Shown piece by piece: positions 21,970 to 30,516 of a DNA stretch of 42,694 nt (position 1 is the first letter of the stretch; the number at the start of each line of letters is the position of its first letter). Below the pieces are notes generated by a model. That model did not search any database. It was not told the origin of the DNA and saw only the letters and a list, made by a program, of their open reading frames with translations. The position numbers and the translations under genes were made by a program. Location of the stretch: contig NZ_QWEO01000021.1 of the NCBI RefSeq assembly GCF_009936035.1, forward strand, positions 1-42,694. The letters run 5' to 3'. This DNA is from Neglectibacter sp. X58 (GTDB lineage Bacteria > Bacillota > Clostridia > Oscillospirales > Acutalibacteraceae).

Positions 21970-24627
21970 ATGAAATGGATGAAAACAAAGCAGAATATAG
22001 TATTGCCGGCTGTGCTGGCGGCAGGCCTTATCCTGTTCCTGCTGGTAGGGGGCGGATATTTCAGCGGGTATTTGCAGGAACAGATTTTCAGGGAGCGCTC
22101 TACCCAGCTCAATGAAATTACGGATCAGGTGCGCATAAACCTGAACAACGCCCTGGACGCCCACTGGATTTATCTGACTGCGGCGGTAAACCTTCTGGAA
22201 GAAGGGGAATATGCCGCGGGGGATGAGGCGGTGGCAACCCTGGGCAAGCTGGAGGAGCTGCTGGAAACGGAGAGCTACAGCGCCATCCTGATGCTGGTGG
22301 ACAGCCAGGGCAACTGCTATGACCGGGAGGGCAAGCATGGGGTTTGGTCAGACCTGGACCGCATTTCCACCGGGGAGGAACGGTATACCTTTATCTCTGA
22401 CAGCTTCATCTATGAGGGCAGCTACTGGGCCTTTGTGGAAAAGCTGGATACGCCCCTGGAAACAGGGGAGGGAGGCCCGGCCTTTACCCATGCCGTCCTG
22501 CTTAAGGATGTCAACACCCTGGCCCAATACTATAGCAGCGCTGCCTATGGCAGCCAGAACGAGACATATATCCTGAAAAGCAACGGCACCAGGATGCACG
22601 ACAAGGTATCAGACGGCAACACCATCCAGGCCTACAATGTGCTGACTGTGCTGGAGGGGATGGAGGGCCAGAAGATCCCGGATATCCGGGCTGCCCTGCA
22701 GGGGCAGGACGCCGTCAGCACCAATTTCATGATGGACGGCAAGGAATATTACTACTGCCTGACCTCCCTTTCGGCATATGACACCCTGCTGCTCTTTTTA
22801 ATCCCGGCAGAGTTTGTGGCCTCCGGGACCGTGGAAATGGTGGGCATGGTGCTGCGCACGCTGCTTATCCTCATTGTGGTGCTGTTCATTATGCTGGCGC
22901 TGGCGGCTGTGTCTATGGCCCGGCAGCACAGCAGCGCCCGGCTGTTTAAGCGGGAGCAGGAAAACCTGCGCCGCCAGGAAGAAATGAACAGGCGGCTGGA
23001 GGAATCCAACACCATGCTGCAAAGGGCCAAGGAGTCGGCAGAGCAGGCCTTCCAGATTGCGGAGGAGGCAAACCGGGCCAAAAGCTCTTTCCTGTCCAAC
23101 ATGAGCCATGATATCCGCACGCCTATGAACGCTATAGTGGGCTTTGCCGCCCTCCTGGCCCGGGATGCGGGAAACCCGGAAAAGGTGCTGGAATACACCA
23201 AGAAAATCACTGCCTCCAGCCAGCATTTGCTGGGGCTGATTAACGATATCCTGGACATCAGCAAGATAGAGGCCGGCAAGACCACCCTGAACCTTTCAGA
23301 TGAAAGCGTGGTGGATCTGATTGAGAATATTGACTCCATTATCCGGCCCCAGATGAAGGCCAAGGGCCACACCTTTGAGGTGTACAGCCGGGAGTTAAAG
23401 CATGAACGGGTGGTTATGGATAAGCTGCGGCTGAACCAGATTCTTCTGAACCTTCTGTCAAACGCGGTGAAATACACCCCGGACGGCGGGCACGTCACCC
23501 TTACTGTGCAGGAGCTGCCCCAGCTTGCCAAGCACCTGGCCCATTACAGGTTTATTGTGGCAGACAATGGCTACGGCATGAGCGAGGAATACCAGCAGAA
23601 AATTTTCCACGCCTTCACCCGGGAGGAGGACAGCGTTACCAATAAAATCCAGGGTACAGGCCTGGGCATGGCTATCACCAAGAACCTGCTGGATCTGATG
23701 GGCGGTAAAATTTCAGTGGAAAGCCAGAAGGGGAAAGGCTCCACCTTTACGGTAGATTTGGAACTGCACATCAGCGAGCAGGCCATGGACCGGGATTTCT
23801 GGCAGAAGCACAACATTACCCGGCTGCTGGCAGCAGACGACGAGGAGGTTATCTGCCAGAATATCCAGATGACCATGGAGGGCACCGGCGTGGCGGTGTC
23901 CTATGCCCTGGACGGGCGCAGCGCCCTGGAGCAGGTAAAGCAGGCGGAGGAAGCGGGAGAACCATTCCACATTGTGCTGCTGGACTGGAAGATGCCCGGC
24001 ATGGACGGCGTGGAAACAGCCCAGCGCATCTGCCAGGAGACAGCGCAGCCCCCTATCCTGCTGCTTACCAGCTCCGACTGGCCTGAGATAGAGGAGGAAG
24101 GCCGGGCTGCCGGGATAGACGCCTTCCTGCCCAAACCCTTCTTCCTTACCAGCTTTCGCCAAAAGGTGGAAGGGGTGCTGGGAAAAGGAGGCACAGAACC
24201 CGCCCCGGCAGAGCCTGAAGGGAAGGGAATCCTGGAGGGAATGCACATCCTGGTGGCGGAGGACAATGAAATCAACGCGGAGATACTGAGTGAGCTGCTG
24301 GATATGGCGGGGGCCTCCTGCCATATCTGCGAAAACGGCCAATTGGTGGCAGAGGCATTTGCCGCCTCTGCCCCGGGCCAGTACCAGCTAATCCTGATGG
24401 ACGTACAGATGCCGATTTTAAACGGCTATGATGCCACCCGGAAAATCCGGGGCATGAGCCATCCCCTGGCGGTGCGCATCCCCATTATCGCCATGACGGC
24501 AAACGCCTTTGCCGAGGACATCCGGGACGCCCTGGAGGCCGGCATGAATGCCCATGTGGCAAAGCCCATTGACATGGGCGTATTGGAACAGACTGTCCGG
24601 GCTGTGCTGGAGGCCCAGGAAAAATAA
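21970..24627 (+). CDS. hybrid sensor histidine kinase with two receiver domains
   Basis: 885 residues from the ATG at 21970 (RBS AGAGGGA); the open frame extends upstream without a good start. Membrane helix near 11-31, an extracellular Cache-like sensor region (about 35-275), a second helix near 285-310 and a coiled coil (about 320-365). Then come the HisKA domain with NMSHDIRTPMNA (phosphorylated His380), an HATPase domain (LLNLLSNAVKYT, DNGYGMS, GTGLGMAI) and two receivers with phospho-acceptor Asp672 (LLDWKMPGMDG) and Asp811 (LMDVQMPILNG). There is no output domain, so signal must pass to a partner regulator not in the window. It probably works with the upstream lipoprotein, a common pairing in gut clostridia. 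Confidence 0.9.
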   Translation: MKWMKTKQNIVLPAVLAAGLILFLLVGGGYFSGYLQEQIFRERSTQLNEITDQVRINLNNALDAHWIYLTAAVNLLEEGEYAAGDEAVATLGKLEELLETESYSAILMLVDSQGNCYDREGKHGVWSDLDRISTGEERYTFISDSFIYEGSYWAFVEKLDTPLETGEGGPAFTHAVLLKDVNTLAQYYSSAAYGSQNETYILKSNGTRMHDKVSDGNTIQAYNVLTVLEGMEGQKIPDIRAALQGQDAVSTNFMMDGKEYYYCLTSLSAYDTLLLFLIPAEFVASGTVEMVGMVLRTLLILIVVLFIMLALAAVSMARQHSSARLFKREQENLRRQEEMNRRLEESNTMLQRAKESAEQAFQIAEEANRAKSSFLSNMSHDIRTPMNAIVGFAALLARDAGNPEKVLEYTKKITASSQHLLGLINDILDISKIEAGKTTLNLSDESVVDLIENIDSIIRPQMKAKGHTFEVYSRELKHERVVMDKLRLNQILLNLLSNAVKYTPDGGHVTLTVQELPQLAKHLAHYRFIVADNGYGMSEEYQQKIFHAFTREEDSVTNKIQGTGLGMAITKNLLDLMGGKISVESQKGKGSTFTVDLELHISEQAMDRDFWQKHNITRLLAADDEEVICQNIQMTMEGTGVAVSYALDGRSALEQVKQAEEAGEPFHIVLLDWKMPGMDGVETAQRICQETAQPPILLLTSSDWPEIEEEGRAAGIDAFLPKPFFLTSFRQKVEGVLGKGGTEPAPAEPEGKGILEGMHILVAEDNEINAEILSELLDMAGASCHICENGQLVAEAFAASAPGQYQLILMDVQMPILNGYDATRKIRGMSHPLAVRIPIIAMTANAFAEDIRDALEAGMNAHVAKPIDMGVLEQTVRAVLEAQEK

Positions 24628-24631
24628 AGGA

Positions 24632-24668
24632 ACCGGGAGGCCCTTTGCTGGGGGCCTCCCGGTTTTTT
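24632..24668 (+). terminator. terminator of the sensor kinase gene
   Basis: CCGGGAGGCC / GGCCTCCCGG stem with a 9-nt loop followed by TTTTTT, eight bases after the stop. Confidence 0.9.
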
Positions 24669-24672
24669 GACG

Positions 24673-24703
24673 GCCTGGCTTGGGAAAAATTCCCAAGCCA
24701 GGC
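24673..24703. other. perfect 14-bp hairpin between convergent genes
   Basis: GCCTGGCTTGGGAA-AAA-TTCCCAAGCCAGGC. Followed by GCAGCTTTGCCGC, which resembles the middle hairpin of the triple-hairpin repeats at 18176 and 42071; it could be a decayed relative or the terminator of the minus-strand isomerase gene (no T run). Confidence 0.5.
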
Positions 24704-24719
24704 AGCTTTGCCGCGCTCA

Positions 24720-25451
24720 CTATATTTTCGCGTCAACCTCTTTCAGGAAGTCAATGCAGCGCTTAACCTCCTCCAGGCCGGTAGGCTCCAGCCCTTCGCT
24801 TTCCACCACCATCTCCATGCCAAGGGCAATGGCGGTTTCCCGCACCTGGAGCACAGGGGCTTTGCCCAGCCCCAGGGACTTGCCTTCATGGCCGCCGATG
24901 CCGTCCTTGAGATGGATGACGCTGATGCGATCCTTGTGCTCTTTGAGGAAGGCCACGGGATCCTTATCAGCAGCAAAGACCCAGTATGTATCCACCTCCA
25001 GGTTAATGCTTGTGCGGCTGAGGATTTCCTCCTCAGGGATAAGGCCGTCCTCGTTGGGCTTGAACTCGTGGTCGTGGTTGTGGTAATGGAGGGTGATGCC
25101 TTCCTTTGCCAGCCGGGGCTGCAAAACGTTTACCCGGTCAATAAAGGCGTCTACCGCCGCCTTATTCTCCAGCTTCTCAAAGGGGATGATAATGTTTTCG
25201 CAGCCGATTGCCTTGTGGTATGCAATGGTTTCTTCCAGCACGTCATCCGTAAGCCCGGCAAGGCCCGTGTGGGTGCCGCTTACACGCAGTCCATACTGGT
25301 CAAGCCAGGCCTTAATCTGTTCTGCCGGATGGCCCATAAACCCGGCAAACTCCACTGCGGCATAGCCCATAGCCGCCACTTCCCGCAGGGCGCCTTCCAT
25401 ATCCTCCTTGGTAATGTCCCGGACGCTGAACATCTGCAAGCCATATTTCAT
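24720..25451 (-). CDS. sugar phosphate isomerase/epimerase-like TIM-barrel protein
   Basis: 243 residues of the AP-endonuclease-2-like TIM-barrel family. Metal-binding and barrel motifs are visible: GYAAVEFAGF, SGTHTGL, GITLHYHNHDHEF, NLEVDTYW, ISVIHLKDGI and VVESEGLEP. The E-x-D, H-x-H and E residues expected to bind a divalent metal are kept. Members isomerise or epimerise sugars (inositol, hydroxypyruvate, psicose), but the substrate cannot be read from the sequence. Own promoter, no sugar-catabolic neighbours. Intact and of family length. Confidence 0.85.
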   Translation of the reverse strand: MKYGLQMFSVRDITKEDMEGALREVAAMGYAAVEFAGFMGHPAEQIKAWLDQYGLRVSGTHTGLAGLTDDVLEETIAYHKAIGCENIIIPFEKLENKAAVDAFIDRVNVLQPRLAKEGITLHYHNHDHEFKPNEDGLIPEEEILSRTSINLEVDTYWVFAADKDPVAFLKEHKDRISVIHLKDGIGGHEGKSLGLGKAPVLQVRETAIALGMEMVVESEGLEPTGLEEVKRCIDFLKEVDAKI

Positions 25452-25491
25452 AGTTATGTACGCTCCTCATCATAAAATTTGGTACTCCTTA

Positions 25492-25520
25492 ATCATACGG
25501 CGCAAACTGGAAAAAGTCAA
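25492..25520 (-). promoter_or_regulatory. promoter of the isomerase-like gene
   Basis: TTGACT (25520-25515), a 17-bp spacer and TATGAT (25497-25492), about 40 bp before the ATG. The spacing and boxes are near consensus. Confidence 0.8.
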
Positions 25521-25686
25521 GCACCCGGAAACCTTTTAACAGGCTGAAACAGGATTTCTTTTTAAAAGCCTGGAGAATTTGCCGGAAGGCCTCGTCTTGC
25601 TGGTGCAGTGCCTTTCCTCCCTGCCAGGAGAGATGCACAAACAGCGGCAGATGAAGCCGCCGTCACTCCAGCAAGGCGGTATGCCC

Positions 25687-25752
25687 TTGAAATTTTTCCG
25701 CTAATTTGCTATGATATAGTCATATAAGGTGAAAAATGACATTTCTCACCTT
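25687..25752 (+). promoter_or_regulatory. promoter of the CyuA-like gene with a 27-bp dyad at the start site
   Basis: TTGAAA (25687-25692), a 17-bp spacer and TATGAT (25710-25715). Immediately downstream lies AAGGTGAAAAATG-A-CATTTCTCACCTT (25726-25752), a 13-bp dyad with one mismatch beginning at about +4. It would block transcription if bound by a repressor, or form a 5' stem-loop in the mRNA. About 75 bp separate it from the start codon. Confidence 0.75.
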
Positions 25753-25826
25753 GCGGGACAGTGGGAAGGGCAGGCTGCCGGTGCGGGCATTGGCAGGAGG
25801 ATAAGGGAAAAACAGGAGGCGTTATA

Positions 25827-27104
25827 ATGAACGTGAAAGAAATGGAAAAAACTTTCCTCGCTATTTTATCTGAAGAGCTGATCCCTGCCATGGGATGTAC
25901 AGAGCCGATTGCCCTGGCTTACGCAGCCAGCCGGGCCAGGAAGGAACTGGGCAAAGCGCCTACAGACATCACAGCATATTGCAGCGGCAATATGATTAAA
26001 AACGTGCGGTGCGTTTCCATCCCCAATTCCGGCGGGCTTATCGGCATTGAAGCCGCTGTGGCCCTGGGAGCCTTCGGCGGCGCAGCCAGCCGGGGCATGG
26101 AGGTGCTGGAAGCCGTCACTACGGAAGCCCAGGCCCAAACTGCCGCCTTTTTGCAGGAAGGCCGCTGCCGGGTGGAGTACTTAAATTCGGAAATTCCCCT
26201 CCACTTTGTGGTGAAAATGACAGATGGGACAGATACTGTGGAGGTAGAGGTTCAGCATTCCCATATGAACATAGTTTCTGCGGCAAAAAACGGGGAAAGC
26301 ATCTATCAGGGCGGCAGCGTGTCCGGGGAAAAGCCTGGAGCAGACCGCTCCTGCCTGGACATTGAGAGCATTAAACAATTTGCGGACACAGTGCCCCTGG
26401 AGAAAATAAAGCCGCTGATAGACCGGCAGATTCGGTGCAACATGAATATTGCCTACGAGGGCATATCCGGCGATTACGGGCTTTCCATCGGCCGCACCAT
26501 ACGGGCGTCTTATGCGGACGGCGTGGTAACCCGGATGAAAGCCTATGCCGCTGCTGCCTCGGAGGCCCGTATGAGCGGCTGCGATATGCCGGTTATCATC
26601 AACTCTGGCAGCGGGAACCAGGGCATTGCCTCTTCCGTTCCTGTTATCATCTACGCCAGGGAAAAAGATATCTCCCAGGAACGGCTGTACCGCGCCCTGG
26701 TTTTCTCGGCGCTGCTGACCATCCATCAGAAAGACCACATTGGCAAGCTTTCCGCCTTTTGCGGGGCGGTTTCCGCTTCCTGCGCGGCATGTGCGGCGGT
26801 GACCTATATGGTGGACGGCTCTGTGGAGCAGATTAAGGCCACCATCGACAACACCCTTGCCAACATCCCCGGCATCCTCTGCGATGGCGCCAAGATCTCC
26901 TGTGCCGCCAAAATTGCCACCAGTATCGACGCAGGCATGATGGCCCATTTCCTGGCCATGAACGGCAAAGAATATGAGGCGTTTACAGGGATATTGAAAG
27001 AGGAGTGCGAGGAAACCATTAGCTGCGTGGGATATATTGGCAAGGTCGGCATGCGCGAAACAGACAGGGAAATTGTAAAGCTGATGCTGTCCCAGAAGGG
27101 ATAG
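25827..27104 (+). CDS. UPF0597/CyuA-like L-cysteine desulfidase family protein
   Basis: 425 residues of the UPF0597 (YhaM/CyuA) family, related to the Fe-S L-serine dehydratase alpha chain. Members cleave L-cysteine to pyruvate, ammonia and sulfide. Signature stretches: ELIPAMGCTEPIALAYA (Cys24), GNMIKNVRCVSIPNSGG, INSGSGNQGI, LSAFCGAVSASCAACAA and ILCDGAKISCAAK, providing the cysteines expected for a [4Fe-4S] cluster. The ATG at 25827 follows ACAGGAGGC. Single gene with own promoter, dyad and terminator. Activity on cysteine versus another amino acid is by family only. It is common in anaerobic gut Firmicutes. Confidence 0.88.
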   Translation: MNVKEMEKTFLAILSEELIPAMGCTEPIALAYAASRARKELGKAPTDITAYCSGNMIKNVRCVSIPNSGGLIGIEAAVALGAFGGAASRGMEVLEAVTTEAQAQTAAFLQEGRCRVEYLNSEIPLHFVVKMTDGTDTVEVEVQHSHMNIVSAAKNGESIYQGGSVSGEKPGADRSCLDIESIKQFADTVPLEKIKPLIDRQIRCNMNIAYEGISGDYGLSIGRTIRASYADGVVTRMKAYAAAASEARMSGCDMPVIINSGSGNQGIASSVPVIIYAREKDISQERLYRALVFSALLTIHQKDHIGKLSAFCGAVSASCAACAAVTYMVDGSVEQIKATIDNTLANIPGILCDGAKISCAAKIATSIDAGMMAHFLAMNGKEYEAFTGILKEECEETISCVGYIGKVGMRETDREIVKLMLSQKG

Positions 27105-27172
27105 CTTTTCCGCTGGTGTCCTGGATGAGGACAGGCTGGACACTATGCAGGCAATGAAATCTGTTGTAACAG

Positions 27173-27199
27173 GCCCCCGGCTTTGCCGGGGGTCTTTCT
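27173..27199 (+). terminator. terminator of the CyuA-like gene
   Basis: CCCCCGGC-TTT-GCCGGGGG followed by TCTTTCT, 70 bp after the stop. Confidence 0.85.
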
Positions 27200-27581
27200 A
27201 ATGCGGGCAGACCCTGTGCTGTTAAGCTGCGTGTCATGTTAGCCTGGTCTGACACCTGGATACTGTCTTTATCTGCAGCCCGTAAGCAGGCTGTTCTCTA
27301 GAAGTTTTCCATCGTCAGTTGTTTCCCGGCCTTGCCCTCCTCTAACTAGTGCCGGATGTATTCCTGAATTTTTTCCCTTTCTTGGCTTTACTTTAGCTTG
27401 AATTGATTTCCTTTGTGTGGCTGGTATGCTGCTTAGGTGCAGATAAATTTCTGTAATATTCGGGATGCCTCACCTTGATGCCCTCCATGAAGCAGAAAGC
27501 GGATCCACAGCGCCTTGCCTTTGCCGCATTCTGCTTTCACAGGACTTTACAGCGTATCATCAGTTACAGAATACCACAGCG
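27200..27581. other. island boundary, no gene seen
   Basis: 382 bp with no supportable reading frame. Base composition shifts from GC-rich to AT-richer sequence here; the left edge of the restriction-modification island probably lies in this stretch. No repeat or tRNA marks it. Confidence 0.4.
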
Positions 27582-29380
27582 TCATGGCAATAATCTTAAT
27601 CCCAATTCCTTCAAAAACTCATTATGCCGGGCCTTTGCATCTTTAATATCATTCTCAATTTTTTCAAGCTCCTGCCGTACTTCTTCAATATCAACAATTT
27701 CTTCTTCAGGTGCAGTGCTGACATAGCGAGAAATATTTAGATTATATCCGTTTTTCTTGATTTCTTCCATAGAAACTCGGCGGGAATATTTTTTGTCATC
27801 TTCTTTTCGATATTGATATGTTTCAATAATCTTATCAATATGATCCGGATTCTCTGGATCAAGTTCATTTTGTCGTTTTCCTTTTTTAAAATACTCACTT
27901 GCATTGATAATCAATACATCCTCGTATTTTTTACACTTTTTGAGAACTAAAATGCAAACTGGAATACCCGTAGAGAAAAACAGGTTTGCAGGCAAGCCAA
28001 TGATAGCGTCAATATTGCCGTCTTCAAGAAGTTTTGTTCTGATTTTTTCCTCAGCGCCGCCACGGAATAGTACTCCATGGGGTAAAATAATTGCCATTGT
28101 CCCATCATCGCTTAAAAAATGGAATCCGTGCAATAAAAAAGCAAAATCTGCTGCTGACTTTGGCGCAAGTCCATAGTTTTTGAAGCGGAAATCTTTTGTC
28201 ATTTCTTCTTTTGGCTGCCACCTATAGCTAAAGGGTGGATTGGCAACAACTGCTTCAAACTGCATTTTTTTTGCTGGATTCATCTCGTTTAAGATATTCC
28301 AATCATTTAATAAGGAATCTCCGTGATGAATCTGAAATTCAGAATCCTTTACACCGTGAAGCAGCATATTCATACGAGCAAGGTTATAAGTAGTAATATT
28401 TTTTCCTGCCCATAAATCTGCCCGATACCATTCGCCCCAAATTGTTTCCGCACATTGATTAACAAAGAACCTGAACCACAAGCAAAATCAAGTACATTTT
28501 TCAGTTTGCTCTTTTTCCCGGTGCTGGGATCTTGACTGTCAAGGGATACAATTTGGGAAAGGATGGTTGAAACCTGCTGTGGGGTATAGAATTCGCCCGC
28601 TTTTTTACCAGAACCAGCAGCAAACTGACCAATCAAATATTCGTAGGCGTCGCCCAGAAGATCTGTTTCATTTGGGAATTTTGAAAGTCCTTGTGCGATT
28701 TCAGTTATAATCGAACAAAGCATAATATTTCGTTCGCCATAATTCTTTCCCAATTTATCAGAGTCAAGATTTACTTCTGAGAATAAACCACGAAATCTGC
28801 TTTCAAACGACTCATTCTCAATATATTTAAACCCACTTTGTAAAGTTTTCAGCAATTGACTGTTTTGTGTTCTTGCCAATTCATATATATTGCTCCACAA
28901 ATATGCCGGTTTTATCACATAATGAATTTTACGACGCATTTGTTTTTCAAACATATCAACTTGATCTAAATTGCGAATATACCAGACTGCAAGAGGGATT
29001 ACGTTGTGGCTATAGAGCATCTTATTATTACCATTCACAAAATCTTGTTTTGCTTTTTCAATTTTTTGATTGTCTTCTTCGTCTTCTTGTAACCCTAATT
29101 TCTCTGGTGAAAGAGATCTGCTGTATTTGGCAATAACGGATTTAAGCTCGCCAATATAGGCATCCAGATTCTCTTCGTTCTTTTTGATTTCTAGCGCACT
29201 TTTCTGATAATCACTACCCAATTCCTTTTTTACTGCCTCTTCATAATTATCGGACAGGTAGCGCAAAAAGAGAAAAGACAGCATATAATCTCTAAAATCA
29301 TCAGCATTCATTGCGCCGCGCAGTTTATCAGCAATCGCCCATAATGTTGAGCCTAACTGTTTTTGTTGTGTGTCATTCAT
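27582..29380 (-). pseudogene. hsdM: type I restriction-modification methyltransferase subunit, one-base frameshift
   Basis: Two minus-strand frames together make an otherwise complete N6-adenine methyltransferase. Frame one (29380 to about 28405) has the N-terminal helical domain (FRDYMLSFLFLRYLSDNYEE) and SAM motif DFACGSGSLL (298-307). Frame two continues with NITTYNLARMNMLLHG, motif IV NPPF, FLSDDGTMAIILPHGVLFRGGAEEKIR and a coiled C-terminus. The switch occurs in an A run (six A on the minus strand, 28404-28399) in GQIYGQEK-NITTYN; adding one A restores a 599-residue protein. Without repair the product ends after about 336 residues, shortly after motif I and before NPPF, so the system would lack methylation. 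Phase variation, recent decay or a read error are all possible. Start ATG at 29380 with a weak AGAGGT site. Confidence 0.85.
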
Positions 29381-29392
29381 AATTTGCTACCT

Positions 29393-30516
29393 CTATCTTT
29401 CTGTAAACAGCTTATCGTTAAACTTGTAATTTTCCAGAAATCTATTCAGTATATTTCTAAAAATTTCCTTATTATCCTCAACCATTTCGAGAGGGTTAAA
29501 TATCGAATGATTTCCATGGCTTAGCAGGTTTACCATTCGGGCAAAAAGCACATCGTCTAAATCGTCATCTTCCCGCTTTATGCAGTCGGAAAAATTATCG
29601 AACCCATGAAAAGCCGCTGTTTTCTCAAGGACATTTCTTAAAACATTAAAATGATACGTATAGATCTTTCCATTATCAGCCACTTTTTTTAGTTCCTTTA
29701 ACAAAGCAACATGGTGAAAAAACGGAGTATCTCCGGTGGCTTTTACTATGTATTTGCTTGTCTCCTTATCAAAACTCAAAAAGCGGCTTGCTGTGCTTTC
29801 TTTTCTCAATTCATTATACATTACATTAAAAAACAGTGTGTGGTGGGTGGAAATAGCAGTTTTAATTTTACAATCTTTAAGCAATGCTGAAAGCTGACAT
29901 GCTAACGCTACAACATTATTGTCGTCAAGGGAAGAAATTGGATCGTCAATATAAATATATTTAACCCAGTCATAAGATAAAGCTTCGTCATTTACAAGTT
30001 GAACAATAGCAAGAAAGAAACACCAAATAAACAGATTCTCTTCGCCACGGGAAATTTTTATTCCAGTTACCGTTTCCTCTCCAGTTCTGCTTTGCACGTC
30101 TCGTGAAAAACTGACATATCCTTCATCATAATAAATTGTAAAGTCGAAATCCGCGTGAATCCGCAAAAACCCCCGTATGCGGGTGTCCATTTCAAGATCT
30201 CTCAAGCCATCAAAGAAGTGAGAATTTGTGTTAAAAGTAACTTTCTGTCTATATCTCCTTCCAAATCATTGTTCCAAGTGAAAAGATCTTCAGTAAATGC
30301 ATTATAATATAGAGTATCTTGTATTCTTTCATCACTGCCTCGAATTTTTTTCTTTCCCAAATTTTTAAATTCAATAGAGAGCCTTGTTTTTCCGGTTCCA
30401 TTATAGGCAAACAGAAGATAGTAGCTTTTTGTGTCGGGTGTATCTTCAGTTCCCAGCGTATCACGAATATTGCGCGCTAGTCTTTTTAGGTTTGTAAATC
30501 GTTTTGTACTACTCAT
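29393..30516 (-). pseudogene. PrrC-like anticodon nuclease, one-base frameshift
   Basis: Two overlapping frames form one product of about 374 residues. The first (30516-30202) carries Walker A AYNGTGKT (37-44) and YYNAFTEDLFTWNNDLEG. The second (to 29393) holds SRGEENLF (ABC signature-like), Walker B YIYIDDPISSLDDNN, the STHH switch and a tail with LRNVLEKTAAF ... MVNLLSHGNHSIF. The tail matches the R-x3-E ... H triad of PrrC anticodon nucleases with very similar spacing (Arg, Glu +4, His +36). PrrC cuts tRNA-Lys when a phage protein disables its type I RM partner. Length, lack of a zinc hook (unlike RloC) and location inside hsd favour PrrC. The frame breaks at AGAAAGTT (30244-30242); one more A gives RKVTFNTNSHFFDGL. 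Start overlaps the hsdS stop. Confidence 0.72.
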
